64,000 nucleotides of DNA from Butyricicoccus_A sp963588905 (GTDB lineage: Bacteria > Bacillota > Clostridia > Oscillospirales > Butyricicoccaceae). How positions within the stretch are numbered: position 1 is the first letter of the stretch; every line of letters starts with the position of its first letter. The position numbers and the translations under genes were made by a program. The stretch covers positions 62,001 to 126,000 of the forward strand of contig CAVAJF010000036.1 in NCBI GenBank assembly GCA_963588905.1, given 5' to 3'. Shown one piece after another: positions 50,701-59,845 of the stretch. The notes under the pieces were generated by a model, which worked only from the letters and a program-made list of their open reading frames with translations, had not been told where the DNA came from and did no database searches.

Positions 50701-52875
50701 ATGGATATTCAAAACAAGATTGATTTTTTATTACAACGTGTAAAAAAGCAGACACCGAATGCAGATGTTGATAAAATCCGCCGCGCATACGAGTGCGCCA
50801 ACAAGGCGCACGAAGGGCAGAAGCGGAAAAATGGCGATCCGTATATCATTCATCCGGTCTCTGTGGCGGAAATTATTGTGGAGATGGGTCTGGATACCGA
50901 TTCTATCTGTGCAGGTCTCCTGCATGACTGCATTGAGGATACTGCTTTCGGATACGATGAAATTAAGGAACAGTTTGGTGAATCGGTAGCAGATTTGGTC
51001 AATGGCGTGACTCGCTTGGGACAGCTGCATTATTCCAAGGCACAGGAGCAGGTTGAGGATCTGCGCAAGATGCTGATTGCTATGGCAAAGGATATTCGCG
51101 TCATTCTCATTAAGCTGGCAGACCGCCTGCACAATATGCGCACCATGCAGTATATGACGGTGGAAAAGCAGCGCTCCAAGTCGTTGGAGACAATGGAAAT
51201 CTATGCACCGATTGCGCACCGCTTGGGTATGCAGCGCGTCAAGTGGGAGCTGGAAGATCTGTCGCTGAAATATCTTGACCCGATTGGCTACAAGGAAATT
51301 GTAGACGGCTTGGAGCGGCAGCGACCGGAGCTGGAAGAAATGCTCGACCGCATCAAAAAGACGATTCACGGCAAGTTGGATGAGAGCGGCATCAAAAATT
51401 CTATTTCTGCCCGCGTCAAGCATATTTATAGTATTTATCGCAAGATGTTCGAGCAGAACAAGAGCATCAACGAGATCTACGATATTTGCGCCGTGCGCGT
51501 AATTGTCGAGTCTGTGGCAGACTGCTATAATGTGCTGGGCTATGTGCATGACCTGTACAAGCCGATTCCGGGACGATTTAAGGACTATATCTCGACACCG
51601 AAGCCGAATGGCTATCGGTCGTTGCACACGACCGTCATTGGTCGCTCCGGTGTACCGTTTGAAGTGCAGATTCGCACGGAAGAAATGCACAAGATGGCGG
51701 AGTATGGTATCGCGGCACATTGGAAGTACAAGGAACATCTGCAGAAGAGCAGTGGCGAACAGACTTATGCGTGGATTCGCCAGCTGCTGGAGTCGCAGCA
51801 AGACACCGAGGCCGAAGACTTTATCAAGCACATCAAGGTAGATTTGTTCGCAGATGAAGTATTTGTGTTTACCCCGCGCGGAGATGCAGTTAGTTTGCCG
51901 GTAGGTGCTACGCCGATTGATTTTGCCTATGGTATTCACTCTGCAGTGGGTAATCGGATGACCGGATGTAAGGTCAATGGCCGTATTGCGCCGATTAACT
52001 ACACGCTGAAAAACGGCGATGTGGTCGAGATTCTGACTTCCAAAGAAACACATGGTCCGAAGCGTGACTGGCTGAAAACCGTTAAGACATCTGAAGCGCG
52101 AAATAAGATTAAGCAGTGGTTCAAAAAAGAATGCCGTGAGGAAAACATTGAACAGGGACGCGCTGATCTGGATCGTGAACTGCGCTCCAGCTTATTGTAC
52201 AGTCACTTTATGGAAAAGCCGGAAATTCAGAAGAATGTTCTGGACAAATTCGGATACCCAAGCTTAGAAGAGATGTATAATGCATTGGGCTATGGCGGCA
52301 TCACCGTGACAAAGGTGCTCAATAAGGTGCGCGACGAGGTGATTCGTGCCAGAAAGCAAGAGGAAAAACAGAGACCGCTCAATACGAGACCGACACCGCG
52401 CGGACGGTCAGATTCCGGCGTTGTTGTCGAAGGCTTGGATGATGTTGACTGTAAAGTGAAATTTGCTCGCTGTTGTACACCGGTGCCGGGTGATGATATT
52501 ATCGGATATGTCACCCGCGGCTTTGGCGTTTCCGTTCACCGAAAGGACTGCGTCAATGTCAAAAATGCCAATCCGGAAGACAAAAAACGTTGGGTAAAGG
52601 TTTACTGGGATGAAAGTCATGTGGAATCCAAGGAACGATTCAGCACAGCGATTCAGATTTCTACCAATGACCGCATGGGTGTCATGAACGATGTCTTGCA
52701 GCTGCTGGCGAATAACCATATCAACGTCAAGGACTTTAATGGCAAAACACTGTCCGAGGGCTACGGCATCATCAATATTGTCATTGCCGTTACAGGTCTG
52801 GCGCAGCTGGATGCACTGACAAAGAAGTTGCGCGGTCTGCGCGGTGTCATTAACGTCACGCGCCAGACCATGTGA
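50701..52875 (+). CDS. relA: Bifunctional (p)ppGpp synthetase/hydrolase
   Basis: A 724-residue Rel enzyme. HD hydrolase at about 40-190 with LLHDCIEDTAFGYDEIKEQF and KLADRLHNMRTM; synthetase at about 235-350 with RVKHIYSIYRKM, GYRSLHTTVIG and EVQIRTEEMHKMAEYGIAAHW; TGS domain near 385-450 (FVFTPRGDAVSLPVGATPIDFAY); a zinc-finger-type region with CCTPVPGD and HRKDC; and a C-terminal ACT domain (VMNDVLQLLANNHINVKDF). The HD site is intact, so both activities are expected. It is followed by dtd after 10 bases, a conserved order in Firmicutes. Confidence 0.96.
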   Translation: MDIQNKIDFLLQRVKKQTPNADVDKIRRAYECANKAHEGQKRKNGDPYIIHPVSVAEIIVEMGLDTDSICAGLLHDCIEDTAFGYDEIKEQFGESVADLVNGVTRLGQLHYSKAQEQVEDLRKMLIAMAKDIRVILIKLADRLHNMRTMQYMTVEKQRSKSLETMEIYAPIAHRLGMQRVKWELEDLSLKYLDPIGYKEIVDGLERQRPELEEMLDRIKKTIHGKLDESGIKNSISARVKHIYSIYRKMFEQNKSINEIYDICAVRVIVESVADCYNVLGYVHDLYKPIPGRFKDYISTPKPNGYRSLHTTVIGRSGVPFEVQIRTEEMHKMAEYGIAAHWKYKEHLQKSSGEQTYAWIRQLLESQQDTEAEDFIKHIKVDLFADEVFVFTPRGDAVSLPVGATPIDFAYGIHSAVGNRMTGCKVNGRIAPINYTLKNGDVVEILTSKETHGPKRDWLKTVKTSEARNKIKQWFKKECREENIEQGRADLDRELRSSLLYSHFMEKPEIQKNVLDKFGYPSLEEMYNALGYGGITVTKVLNKVRDEVIRARKQEEKQRPLNTRPTPRGRSDSGVVVEGLDDVDCKVKFARCCTPVPGDDIIGYVTRGFGVSVHRKDCVNVKNANPEDKKRWVKVYWDESHVESKERFSTAIQISTNDRMGVMNDVLQLLANNHINVKDFNGKTLSEGYGIINIVIAVTGLAQLDALTKKLRGLRGVINVTRQTM

Positions 52876-52885
52876 GGAGGAAGCC

Positions 52886-53344
52886 ATGAGAGCCGTATTA
52901 CAGCGCGTCACACACGCAAAAGTAACCATAGAGGGACAGGTATCCGGTGAAATCGGAACAGGCTTTCTCGTGCTTCTCGGCGTTGCGCCGGAAGACACCC
53001 AAGAACAAGCCTTATATCTGGCAAGAAAGATTGCCGGTCTGCGCGTTTTCACCGATGACAATGATAAAATGAATTTAGCTCTTGCAGACGTCGGCGGAAG
53101 GCTGCTGGTTGTCAGTCAGTTTACGCTGTATGCCGACTGTCGCAAGGGAAAACGACCGAATTTCACCAAAGCTGCAAAAGGTGAGCAGGCGAATGACTTG
53201 TATGAATATTTTGTCAATTGCTGCCGCGGTCTGGGCATCGAGACCCAGACCGGTGAATTTGGTGCAGATATGAAGGTCGAGCTGCTCAACGATGGCCCTG
53301 TGACCATTTTGCTGGACACCGATGAGCTGATGCGAAAGAAATAA
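52886..53344 (+). CDS. dtd: D-aminoacyl-tRNA deacylase
   Basis: A 152-residue enzyme that frees D-amino acids (and glycine mischarged on tRNA-Ala) from tRNA. Signatures: MRAVLQRVTHAKVTIEG at the start, SQFTLYADCRKGKRPNF near 79-95 and the cross-subunit Gly-cisPro motif in NDGPVTILLDT near 136-146. The start at 52886 follows GAGGAGG; the frame runs back into relA but without a site. It sits 10 bases after relA and 11 before the MBL gene. Confidence 0.96.
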   Translation: MRAVLQRVTHAKVTIEGQVSGEIGTGFLVLLGVAPEDTQEQALYLARKIAGLRVFTDDNDKMNLALADVGGRLLVVSQFTLYADCRKGKRPNFTKAAKGEQANDLYEYFVNCCRGLGIETQTGEFGADMKVELLNDGPVTILLDTDELMRKK

Positions 53345-53355
53345 GAGGAAATACT

Positions 53356-54006
53356 ATGCAAATCAAGCAATTTGTGGTAGGCGATGTCGCTACCAACTGT
53401 TATCTCGTCTGGGATGAAGTATCACACGAGGGCGCGATTGTCGATCCGGGTGATCGCGCAGAACAGCTCATCCAGACCATACAAGAAGAACACATTCAGC
53501 TGAAATATATTCTGCTGACCCATGCCCATTTTGACCACATTCTCGCAGTCGGCGCTATCAAGCGCGCGACGGGTGCACAGGTTGTTGTCAGCAAGAAGGA
53601 TGAATATCTGCTTGACGCTAACGCAGCTCTGTCGCCGTTTGGCGCGTATGGCAGACAGCTGATGAGCCGATTTGATTTTCCCGGCGCAGATATTTGGGCA
53701 GAGGAAGGCACATCAGTTTCGTTCGGCGGCATGACAGCGACATATTACAGCACACCGGGACATACGCCCGGTTCGTGCGTCATTCGCTTGGACGATGTGG
53801 TATTATTTACCGGTGACACGCTGTTCCGCGAAAACTGCGGCAGAACCGATCTGCCGGGCGGCAACTGGAATGATATGCTTCGTTCACTGAAAAAGCTGCA
53901 TGATATGCCGGGGGACTTCCGTGTTCTGCCGGGACATGAGGGCTTGTCTACCTTAGAGCACGAACGGCAGCACAATCCGTATATGATTGAGGCAGTCGGC
54001 AGATGA
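53356..54006 (+). CDS. Metallo-beta-lactamase-fold hydrolase, glyoxalase II-like
   Basis: A 216-residue hydrolase with the metal motif LTHAHFDHILAVGA (HxHxDH, near 54-67), a His in TPGHTPGSCVIRL (near 136), Asp in LFTGDTLFRENCGRTDLPGG (near 157) and the last His in VLPGHEG. These are the two-metal ligands of the YcbL/glyoxalase II group. It lies in the conserved relA-dtd-MBL-hemZ run and overlaps hemZ by 4 bases. The substrate in this group is not settled. Confidence 0.92.
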   Translation: MQIKQFVVGDVATNCYLVWDEVSHEGAIVDPGDRAEQLIQTIQEEHIQLKYILLTHAHFDHILAVGAIKRATGAQVVVSKKDEYLLDANAALSPFGAYGRQLMSRFDFPGADIWAEEGTSVSFGGMTATYYSTPGHTPGSCVIRLDDVVLFTGDTLFRENCGRTDLPGGNWNDMLRSLKKLHDMPGDFRVLPGHEGLSTLEHERQHNPYMIEAVGR

Positions 54007-55487
54007 TTTATACCATACAAGGTCTGGAAAATGACCATCCCGTTCGGGAAATGCTGTACAATCTGCTGCCGACAGAAATCCCGGAGCGCGCAGACATTGC
54101 GCCGGAGGACGCGGATGCGTTGGGCGTTTGTGTTGAACAGGTTGGCATGGAACATTGCATTCGCGTGTGCTGCGTGCGGCAGGGAAAACAGGTGTGTGCG
54201 GAACGGTGTGCACCGATTTCCGACGATGCTGAGCAAACCAAACGGGCTCGGACGCACGCGCTAAAAACTGCCATTTTTGAGGCGGTATCTCCGTTTTTAG
54301 ATACTGTGCCGGAATGGGGCTCGCTGACCGGTGTGCGTCCGGCAAAGTTCGCGCGGAGTTTTATGGAACAGGGCTATACACCGGCACAGGTGGCAAAGCT
54401 GATGACAGAGACCTATCATGTCTCGCCAGCACGGCGCGCGCTGGCCATCCGTTCTGCGGGCATCGCCATGGATTTGAAAGACAAAATCCATCCGAATGAT
54501 ATTTCCATTTATATCGGCATTCCGTTCTGTCCATCCCGATGCAGTTATTGTTCGTTTGTCAGCCATTCGATTGAAAAAGCGGGCAAGCTGATGGCAGAGT
54601 ATCTGGATACTCTGTGCGGAGAAATTGTACACACGGGAGAAATTTTAAAGCAGGCGGGTTTGCGCATCGTCACGATTTATATCGGCGGCGGCACGCCGAC
54701 CACACTTTCGGCGCAGCAGATGGATCGTCTGCTCCAGACGGTACATCAGTCCTTTGACTTGCAGGCGCTGGAGGAATTTACGGTGGAAGCAGGCAGACCG
54801 GATACGATCACACGGGAAAAGCTGCTTGTGCTCAAGAAACACGGCGTAGATCGCATTTCCATCAACCCGCAGTCCATGAACGATGCGGTATTGGAAGGCA
54901 TTGGACGCCATCACAGCGCGCAGGATGTGCTGGATCGCTATCAAACAGCGCGGGAAGTGGGCTTTTCTGCCATCAATATGGATACGATTGCAGGCTTGGA
55001 CGGCGATACGCCAGAGAGCTTTGCCCATACGATAGATACCCTGCTTGCGTTACATCCGGAAAATATTACCGTGCATACACTGGCAGCGAAACGCGGCGCC
55101 GATCAACATGACCGCGCACACAATGCGCAAAAACAGGAAACGGTACGTCAGATGCTGGAAATTGCATCGAAAAAGCTGACAGCGGCAGGATATGCACCGT
55201 ATTATCTGTATCGACAGAAATTTATGGCGGGCGGCTTTGAAAATGTCGGCTGGTGTAAGATGGGGTATGAATGCAAGTACAATGTCTACATGATGGAGGA
55301 ATTGCAGACCATCGTTTCACTCGGTGCGGGCGGCGTAACCAAGCTGCTGGGCACAGACGGAAGAAAAATCCGGCGTATCAGCAATCCGAAGTATCCATAT
55401 GAATACAATGTTTCATTAGAACGAATCAATGCAGGCAAACAGGCGATTCTGGATTGGGCAAAATCCGGCGTCACGTTGCCAGACTGA
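54003..55487 (+). CDS. hemZ: Coproporphyrinogen dehydrogenase HemZ-type radical SAM protein
   Basis: A 494-residue radical SAM protein. The cluster motif is YIGIPFCPSRCSYCSFVSH (CxxxCxxC near 179-186), then YIGGGTPTTLSAQQM, TVEAGRPDTIT, RISINPQSMND and MDTIAGLDGDTPESF. The first 150 residues are the HemZ-specific N-terminal part (EWGSLTGVRPAKFARSF). Family proteins are annotated as oxygen-independent coproporphyrinogen oxidases, though some relatives are haem chaperones. It is translationally coupled to the MBL gene and 10 bases from the nucleoside kinase. Confidence 0.93.
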   Translation: MIYTIQGLENDHPVREMLYNLLPTEIPERADIAPEDADALGVCVEQVGMEHCIRVCCVRQGKQVCAERCAPISDDAEQTKRARTHALKTAIFEAVSPFLDTVPEWGSLTGVRPAKFARSFMEQGYTPAQVAKLMTETYHVSPARRALAIRSAGIAMDLKDKIHPNDISIYIGIPFCPSRCSYCSFVSHSIEKAGKLMAEYLDTLCGEIVHTGEILKQAGLRIVTIYIGGGTPTTLSAQQMDRLLQTVHQSFDLQALEEFTVEAGRPDTITREKLLVLKKHGVDRISINPQSMNDAVLEGIGRHHSAQDVLDRYQTAREVGFSAINMDTIAGLDGDTPESFAHTIDTLLALHPENITVHTLAAKRGADQHDRAHNAQKQETVRQMLEIASKKLTAAGYAPYYLYRQKFMAGGFENVGWCKMGYECKYNVYMMEELQTIVSLGAGGVTKLLGTDGRKIRRISNPKYPYEYNVSLERINAGKQAILDWAKSGVTLPD

Positions 55488-55497
55488 GGAAAAATAC

Positions 55498-56418
55498 ATG
55501 TTTCATGTAAAGATAAACGAAATCAACGAACGCTGTCGGCGCGATCCGGCGGCATTTGTTGCACAATCTGAACAAAGCTATACCAATGTCATTGAGAGCA
55601 TTGCAGATTGCATCTGTGAAAATCAATATGACCGTACCATTTTGCTGCTCAATGGTCCGTCTTCCAGCGGCAAGACGACGACCTCTCACCGCATTCGAGA
55701 TGCCATTGAACGCAGAGGCGTTCACTCCTATGCCATCTCCATGGATGATTACTACTTGAGCCGCGACAGCTACATTGTCCCAAAGGACGAAGAGGGACAT
55801 GACGATTTGGAGTCCCCACTATGTATGGATTTGCCGATGCTCAGCGACCACTTGGCGGCATTGGTGCGTGGTGAGACGATTGAAGTGCCGACGTATGATT
55901 TTATGCATCATGTGCGGACAGAGGAAGTCAAAGAAGTCAAGTTGGAAAAGGGCGAAATTGCTGTCATCGAAGGCATTCATGCACTCAATGATGTGCTGAT
56001 GGCGAAGGTGCGCGAGTCATCCATTTCCGTGTATATGGCGGTGGGCACCCAGTTAATTCTGGAGAATGATTGGCGTCTGGCACCGCATGTGCTGCGTTTT
56101 GTACGCCGTGCCATTCGAGACAAAAATTTCCGCGATGCGCCGGTGCCGGAGACAATCAACATGTGGCGCTCGGTGCGGCGCGGAGAACGGCTGTACATCC
56201 GTCCGTATATTCCGTCTGCGGATTTTATCGTCAATACGTATCTGCCATATGAGGACTGTATTTTGATGAATCAGCTCAAGCGTGACGCCGCGCCGTATCA
56301 TCAGGAGATGATAGACGCAGGATTAGAGGATTTGGTGCGGGCACTGGATCAATTTGAAGAGATCCATGACCTCAGCCTGATTCCAGACAATTCGATCATG
56401 CATGAATTTATTGGGTGA
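55498..56418 (+). CDS. Nucleoside (uridine-type) kinase
   Basis: A 306-residue P-loop kinase. Walker A is LLNGPSSSGKTT near 50-61, SMDDYYLSRDSY near 84-95 gives the base-binding Asp, PTYDFMHHVRTEEV near 135, and IVIEGIHALND-type VIEGIHALNDVLM near 158 is Walker B. This is the uridine-kinase/phosphoribulokinase fold. The short form lacks the N-terminal TGS/ThrRS-like extension of the 550-residue clostridial homologues. The start at 55498 is taken from the AGGA site and the hemZ stop 10 bases upstream. Confidence 0.9.
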   Translation: MFHVKINEINERCRRDPAAFVAQSEQSYTNVIESIADCICENQYDRTILLLNGPSSSGKTTTSHRIRDAIERRGVHSYAISMDDYYLSRDSYIVPKDEEGHDDLESPLCMDLPMLSDHLAALVRGETIEVPTYDFMHHVRTEEVKEVKLEKGEIAVIEGIHALNDVLMAKVRESSISVYMAVGTQLILENDWRLAPHVLRFVRRAIRDKNFRDAPVPETINMWRSVRRGERLYIRPYIPSADFIVNTYLPYEDCILMNQLKRDAAPYHQEMIDAGLEDLVRALDQFEEIHDLSLIPDNSIMHEFIG

Positions 56419-56445
56419 AAAACTCATCCAGAGAGGAGCATTTCT

Positions 56446-56844
56446 ATGGACAAGACGAACTTTTTTGAAAAAGCAAAGGTATCAGCGGAAATTTTGTCTG
56501 CCCGTACCGGTGTGACTGCGGCAAAAGCAGCGGACGCCGCAGGAAAAACTGCGGTGAACATGCTTAACGCGACCAAATTGAATTTGCAGATTTTCGATCT
56601 GAATACAGAAGTGGAAATTCTGTACAAAGAAATCGGTAAAATGGTCTACAGTGTCCATACAGGCAATGAAGAGGATCAGGCAGCGTTACAGATTAAGCTG
56701 CAGCTCATTGATGAAAAACTGCAAAAAATGGCGGAGCTGCAAGCACAGTTGAGCGCAGAGCGTTCCACACAGTTCTGCCCGAATTGCGGCAAACAGTGCA
56801 AAAAAGATGACACATTTTGCAGCCATTGCGGCGCGCAGCTCTGA
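56446..56844 (+). CDS. Small zinc-ribbon protein
   Basis: A 132-residue protein. Residues 1-105 are helical, Ala/Lys-rich and coiled-coil-like (KAADAAGKTAVNMLNATK, ALQIKLQLIDEKLQKMAELQAQL). The C-terminus is a zinc ribbon, CPNCGKQCKKDDTFCSHCG (109-127), with four cysteines. Such small zinc-ribbon proteins are common in clostridia and have no assigned function. GAGAGGAG precedes the ATG. A stretch of about 70 bases separates it from the flippase gene. Confidence 0.75.
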   Translation: MDKTNFFEKAKVSAEILSARTGVTAAKAADAAGKTAVNMLNATKLNLQIFDLNTEVEILYKEIGKMVYSVHTGNEEDQAALQIKLQLIDEKLQKMAELQAQLSAERSTQFCPNCGKQCKKDDTFCSHCGAQL

Positions 56845-56914
56845 TAAATATTCAAAATAACCTGCGCTTCTAATCCGAAATTCTGTTTCATACCTTGTCT
56901 CAAGGAGGACGAGC

Positions 56915-58258
56915 ATGAAACGGAACAAGGCAAGCTATGTCAGCGGTGCGGCGGCACTGCTTCTTTCCAGCGTCACGGTCAAGATTCTCGGTGCGCTGTT
57001 CAAAATTCCACTGACCAATCTCATCGGAGACAGCGGCATGGGGCTGTTTGCGTTTGCCATGCAGTTTTTCTCGCTGCTGTTTGTGATTTCTGCTGCAGGA
57101 CTTCCGGCGGCGCAGGCGCATTTGGTGTCCGAAGCATTGGCGCTCGGCAGGCGAGAACAAGCAAAGGCAATTACCGTGCGAGCGGTATCCGTATTTGCAG
57201 TGACATCGCTGTTACTGTCGCTGGCACTGGCGGGAGCGGCGCCGATGCTGTGCCAGCTGTTTGGACAGACGGCCGCCGTGCCATGTTTGCTGCTCATTGC
57301 ACCGGCAGTGTTTCTGGTGACAGTAGAGGCAGCTTTGCGCGGTTGGTATCAAGGTACCGGCGATATGATTCCAACAGCTATTTCACAGGTGGCAGAAGCG
57401 GTCGGAAAGCTCGTCGTCGGTCTGTTTGCAGCGAGCACTTTGTTGCATGCAGGGTATGGCATCGCGGGCGCGGCAGCCGGTGCAGTATTCGGCGTGACCT
57501 GCGGAGAGCTATTTGCCGTTTTGTATTTGCTGTGGAGTGTGCGCCGCGGTGCGTGGCAAGCACTTCGCCATCCGCCGAAAGAACAGCATGAATTTTCTAA
57601 ACTGGTACAGCTGATGATTCCTGTAACACTGGGAGCTGCCGTCATGACGGTCTCCGGCTTTTTAGATATGTCTGTCGTATACCGGCGATTGCCGGTGGCG
57701 GGTTTTTCTGCCCAAGAAGTTGTCGCGGCGTATGGCGCATATACCGGCATGGCATTGACGCTGTTCAATTTGCCGCAGTCACTTTCCAACGCGGTATCCG
57801 TCAGTGTCCTTCCGGCGTTATCCGCTGCGCACGCGAAAAAGCAGGATAAACAGATCAAACGGTTGCTGCGGTCATCTATGGGGCTGACGCTGCTCGTCTG
57901 TATCCCTTGCGGAATCGGGTTATTTGTGCTGGCAGGGTCGCTGTTGCAGCTTTTATTTGCCTCTCAGCCGCACGGTGTGCAGACGGCAACACCGCTGTTG
58001 CGTCTGCTCGGTGTAGCGGAACCGCTCGTCGGACTGTCTACCGTTACCATTTCTATTTTGCAGGCATTTGGACGACCGGATTTGTCGGTTTATGCGATGA
58101 CTGTGGCCTGTACGGTAAAATTTGCTGTGGGTTTCTATTTGGCTGGACAGCCGAATATCAATATCTTAGCATTGCCAATCGGAACATTGACCTGTTATAG
58201 TCTTTTGCTGGTCATCAATCTGGCGTTTATCGCGCATGTACTGCATCCAAGAAGATAG
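56915..58258 (+). CDS. SpoVB/MurJ-type lipid flippase (MOP superfamily)
   Basis: A 447-residue protein of 12-14 helices from the polysaccharide transport group (KASYVSGAAALLLSSVTVKILGALFKIPLTNLIGDSGMGLFAFAMQ at the start, GLPAAQAHLVSEALALG, LRGWYQGTGDMIPTAISQV). Its place upstream of mazG, rqcP, yabP and yabQ corresponds to Bacillus subtilis yabM, a spoVB paralogue. It would flip lipid-linked wall precursors, perhaps during spore cortex formation. An IS110 copy now separates it from mazG. AAGGAGG precedes the ATG. Confidence 0.9.
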   Translation: MKRNKASYVSGAAALLLSSVTVKILGALFKIPLTNLIGDSGMGLFAFAMQFFSLLFVISAAGLPAAQAHLVSEALALGRREQAKAITVRAVSVFAVTSLLLSLALAGAAPMLCQLFGQTAAVPCLLLIAPAVFLVTVEAALRGWYQGTGDMIPTAISQVAEAVGKLVVGLFAASTLLHAGYGIAGAAAGAVFGVTCGELFAVLYLLWSVRRGAWQALRHPPKEQHEFSKLVQLMIPVTLGAAVMTVSGFLDMSVVYRRLPVAGFSAQEVVAAYGAYTGMALTLFNLPQSLSNAVSVSVLPALSAAHAKKQDKQIKRLLRSSMGLTLLVCIPCGIGLFVLAGSLLQLLFASQPHGVQTATPLLRLLGVAEPLVGLSTVTISILQAFGRPDLSVYAMTVACTVKFAVGFYLAGQPNINILALPIGTLTCYSLLLVINLAFIAHVLHPRR

Positions 58259-58340
58259 AACAGAAAGACTAACTATTAAAAATCAAGTCTAAAATAAAAG
58301 ATTTATGAATGAATTGCAGAAATGCATTTCAGATATTATT

Positions 58341-58360
58341 TGTACCTTGAAAACTGCATG
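58341..58360 (+). other. BoxA-like sequence beside the IS110 right side
   Basis: TGTACCTTGAAAACTGCATG resembles the conserved boxA-like/CTTTGAAAACT motif of clostridial rRNA spacers and leaders. It lies between the flippase stop and the IS110 transposase stop, where no rRNA gene is present. It may belong to the IS end or be a fragment carried from an rRNA spacer. Confidence 0.35.
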
Positions 58361-58413
58361 ACAAAAAGAGTGTCGTTATAGGCACTCAACTAGGAGATGT
58401 TTATAGAAAAGAA

Positions 58414-59587
58414 TTAAGCAGCACGGTTGTATGATTGCCTTGATTTTTCCATTGCATAAATGGTTCTGACTAATTTCTTTGCTGCGTGGGATAAAGCAAC
58501 GTTATAATGCTTGCCCTCCGCTCGCTTCTTAGCAAGATATATTCCAAAGGATTCATCCCAATGGCAGACATATTTTGTTGCATTGTAAAGCGTATCGAAG
58601 ATAGCGAGAACCACGTTTTTCCATATGGGAATAACAGTTATCTAGTTGTCCTGATTGGTAGGTGGATGGAGACATCCCGGCATAGGCAAGTATCTTGTCG
58701 GCTGAGTCAAAACGACTGAAGTCACCGATTTCAGCAATAATCATGGCACCCATATTGTAACTAATTCCTGGAATCGAAAGAATTGGAGAGTTGATTTCAT
58801 CCATGATGGATTTGATTTCGGCTTCAATTTCGTCAATCTCTGATGTTAGTTCCTGAATGAGCCTGATGGTATGTTTCAGTTCCAGAGACTTTGCGGGCAT
58901 ATTTGAGCCGATGGAGCTTCTGGCAGCTTCACGAAACATTACTGCGGTATCTTTGCCATATCTGCCATGTGAACTTTCGGAAAGCAGATGTGTAAGTCTG
59001 GTAAGGTGTGCAGATGCGATGGCATGAGCAGACGGAAATTCAGATAATAGGGCATAAACGGATGCCATATGAAGTTGTGGCACGAGCTTTTCTAATTCTG
59101 GGAAAAGAATGCATACAAGTCTGGAAACAGAAGATTTTAATTTTGCCCGCTCTTTTACTTTGTCAAAACGATAACGAGTTAATGACTTTAGCTCTTCGTT
59201 GTGGTAAGATGTGTCTGAGTAGGACTTCAAGTTCACATCAGACATGATCATAGAAGCAATGGTATGGGCATCAACTTTATCCGTTTTCGTCTTTCTAAGG
59301 CTTAGACTTTTTCTGTAAAGATTGGTATGTAACGGGTTGATAACGTAGGTTGGCAGACCTTTATCAAGAAGAAATCCCAGAAGATTGTAACTATAGTGTC
59401 CAGTGGCTTCAAGCCCTACTTTTACTTTGGTCAAATCATCTGATACGGATTGTACTTTCTGAAATAAGGATTCAAACCCCTCACGGTTGTTGGGAATGAT
59501 AAAAGATTTGAATAATACTTCACCATCCGAATTAGTAATAAAGCAGTCGTGTTTGTCTTTAGCAACATCAATTCCAACATATATCAT
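58414..59587 (-). pseudogene. IS110 family transposase, frameshifted near the C-terminus
   Basis: The N-terminal DEDD RuvC-like domain starts MIYVGIDVAKDKHDCF, and the C-terminal Transposase_20 domain shows LSIPGISYNMGAMIIAEIG, ADKILAYAGMSPSTYQSG (the catalytic serine region) and MEKRGSRYLRYAL. After RYAL (near 58614) the frame ends early in QCNKICLPLG, whereas the correct continuation LYNATKYVCHWDESFGIYLAKKR reads in another frame down to 58414. A two-base loss (or one-base gain) explains this. Both catalytic regions remain, so 344 residues are made but the last 60 are lost. AAAGGAG precedes the ATG. Confidence 0.88.
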
Positions 59588-59800
59588 AAAAAAACTCCTT
59601 TGAAATGTATTCGATACTGTTTAGAACCACTGGTACTCCTTGCGATTGTAACCTCGTTCTAAATAAACCGTCATGCGGTATCTAACTGATTAACAAATGT
59701 ACAAAGAGACTGTGGTTGTAGCCTTTCTGAAACCATCAAGTGGTAGGAACATGTAAACAATCCACAGTATCTCCAATAGTATAGCATACAGACCTTGGAG
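59588..59800 (-). ncRNA. IS110 non-coding left end, candidate bridge RNA region
   Basis: IS110-group elements encode a bispecific bridge RNA in the long non-coding end upstream of the recombinase. Here about 210 bases without a gene lie between the transposase start and the mazG promoter, ending near the small hairpin AGACC/GGTCT (59790-59807). Its folded loops were not modelled, so the exact RNA and the IS end are guesses from family knowledge. Confidence 0.4.
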
Positions 59801-59845
59801 AGGGTCTATAAACACTACTACTTTATAATACGAGGAACATGTTTT

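Larger units (their letters stand above)
58270..59805 (-). mobile_element. IS110 family insertion sequence
   Basis: The element comprises the frameshifted transposase and its non-coding ends, between the flippase and mazG genes. No terminal inverted repeats are seen, as usual for IS110, so both boundaries are approximate. It splits the conserved yabM-yabN order, and the mazG transcript probably now starts from a TATAAT-bearing stretch near 59825. Confidence 0.65.

Noticed and set aside
58414..59587. Programmed ribosomal frameshifting in the IS110 transposase
   Set aside because: IS110 transposases are normally one frame, and no slippery heptamer was seen at the join; a simple indel is more likely.
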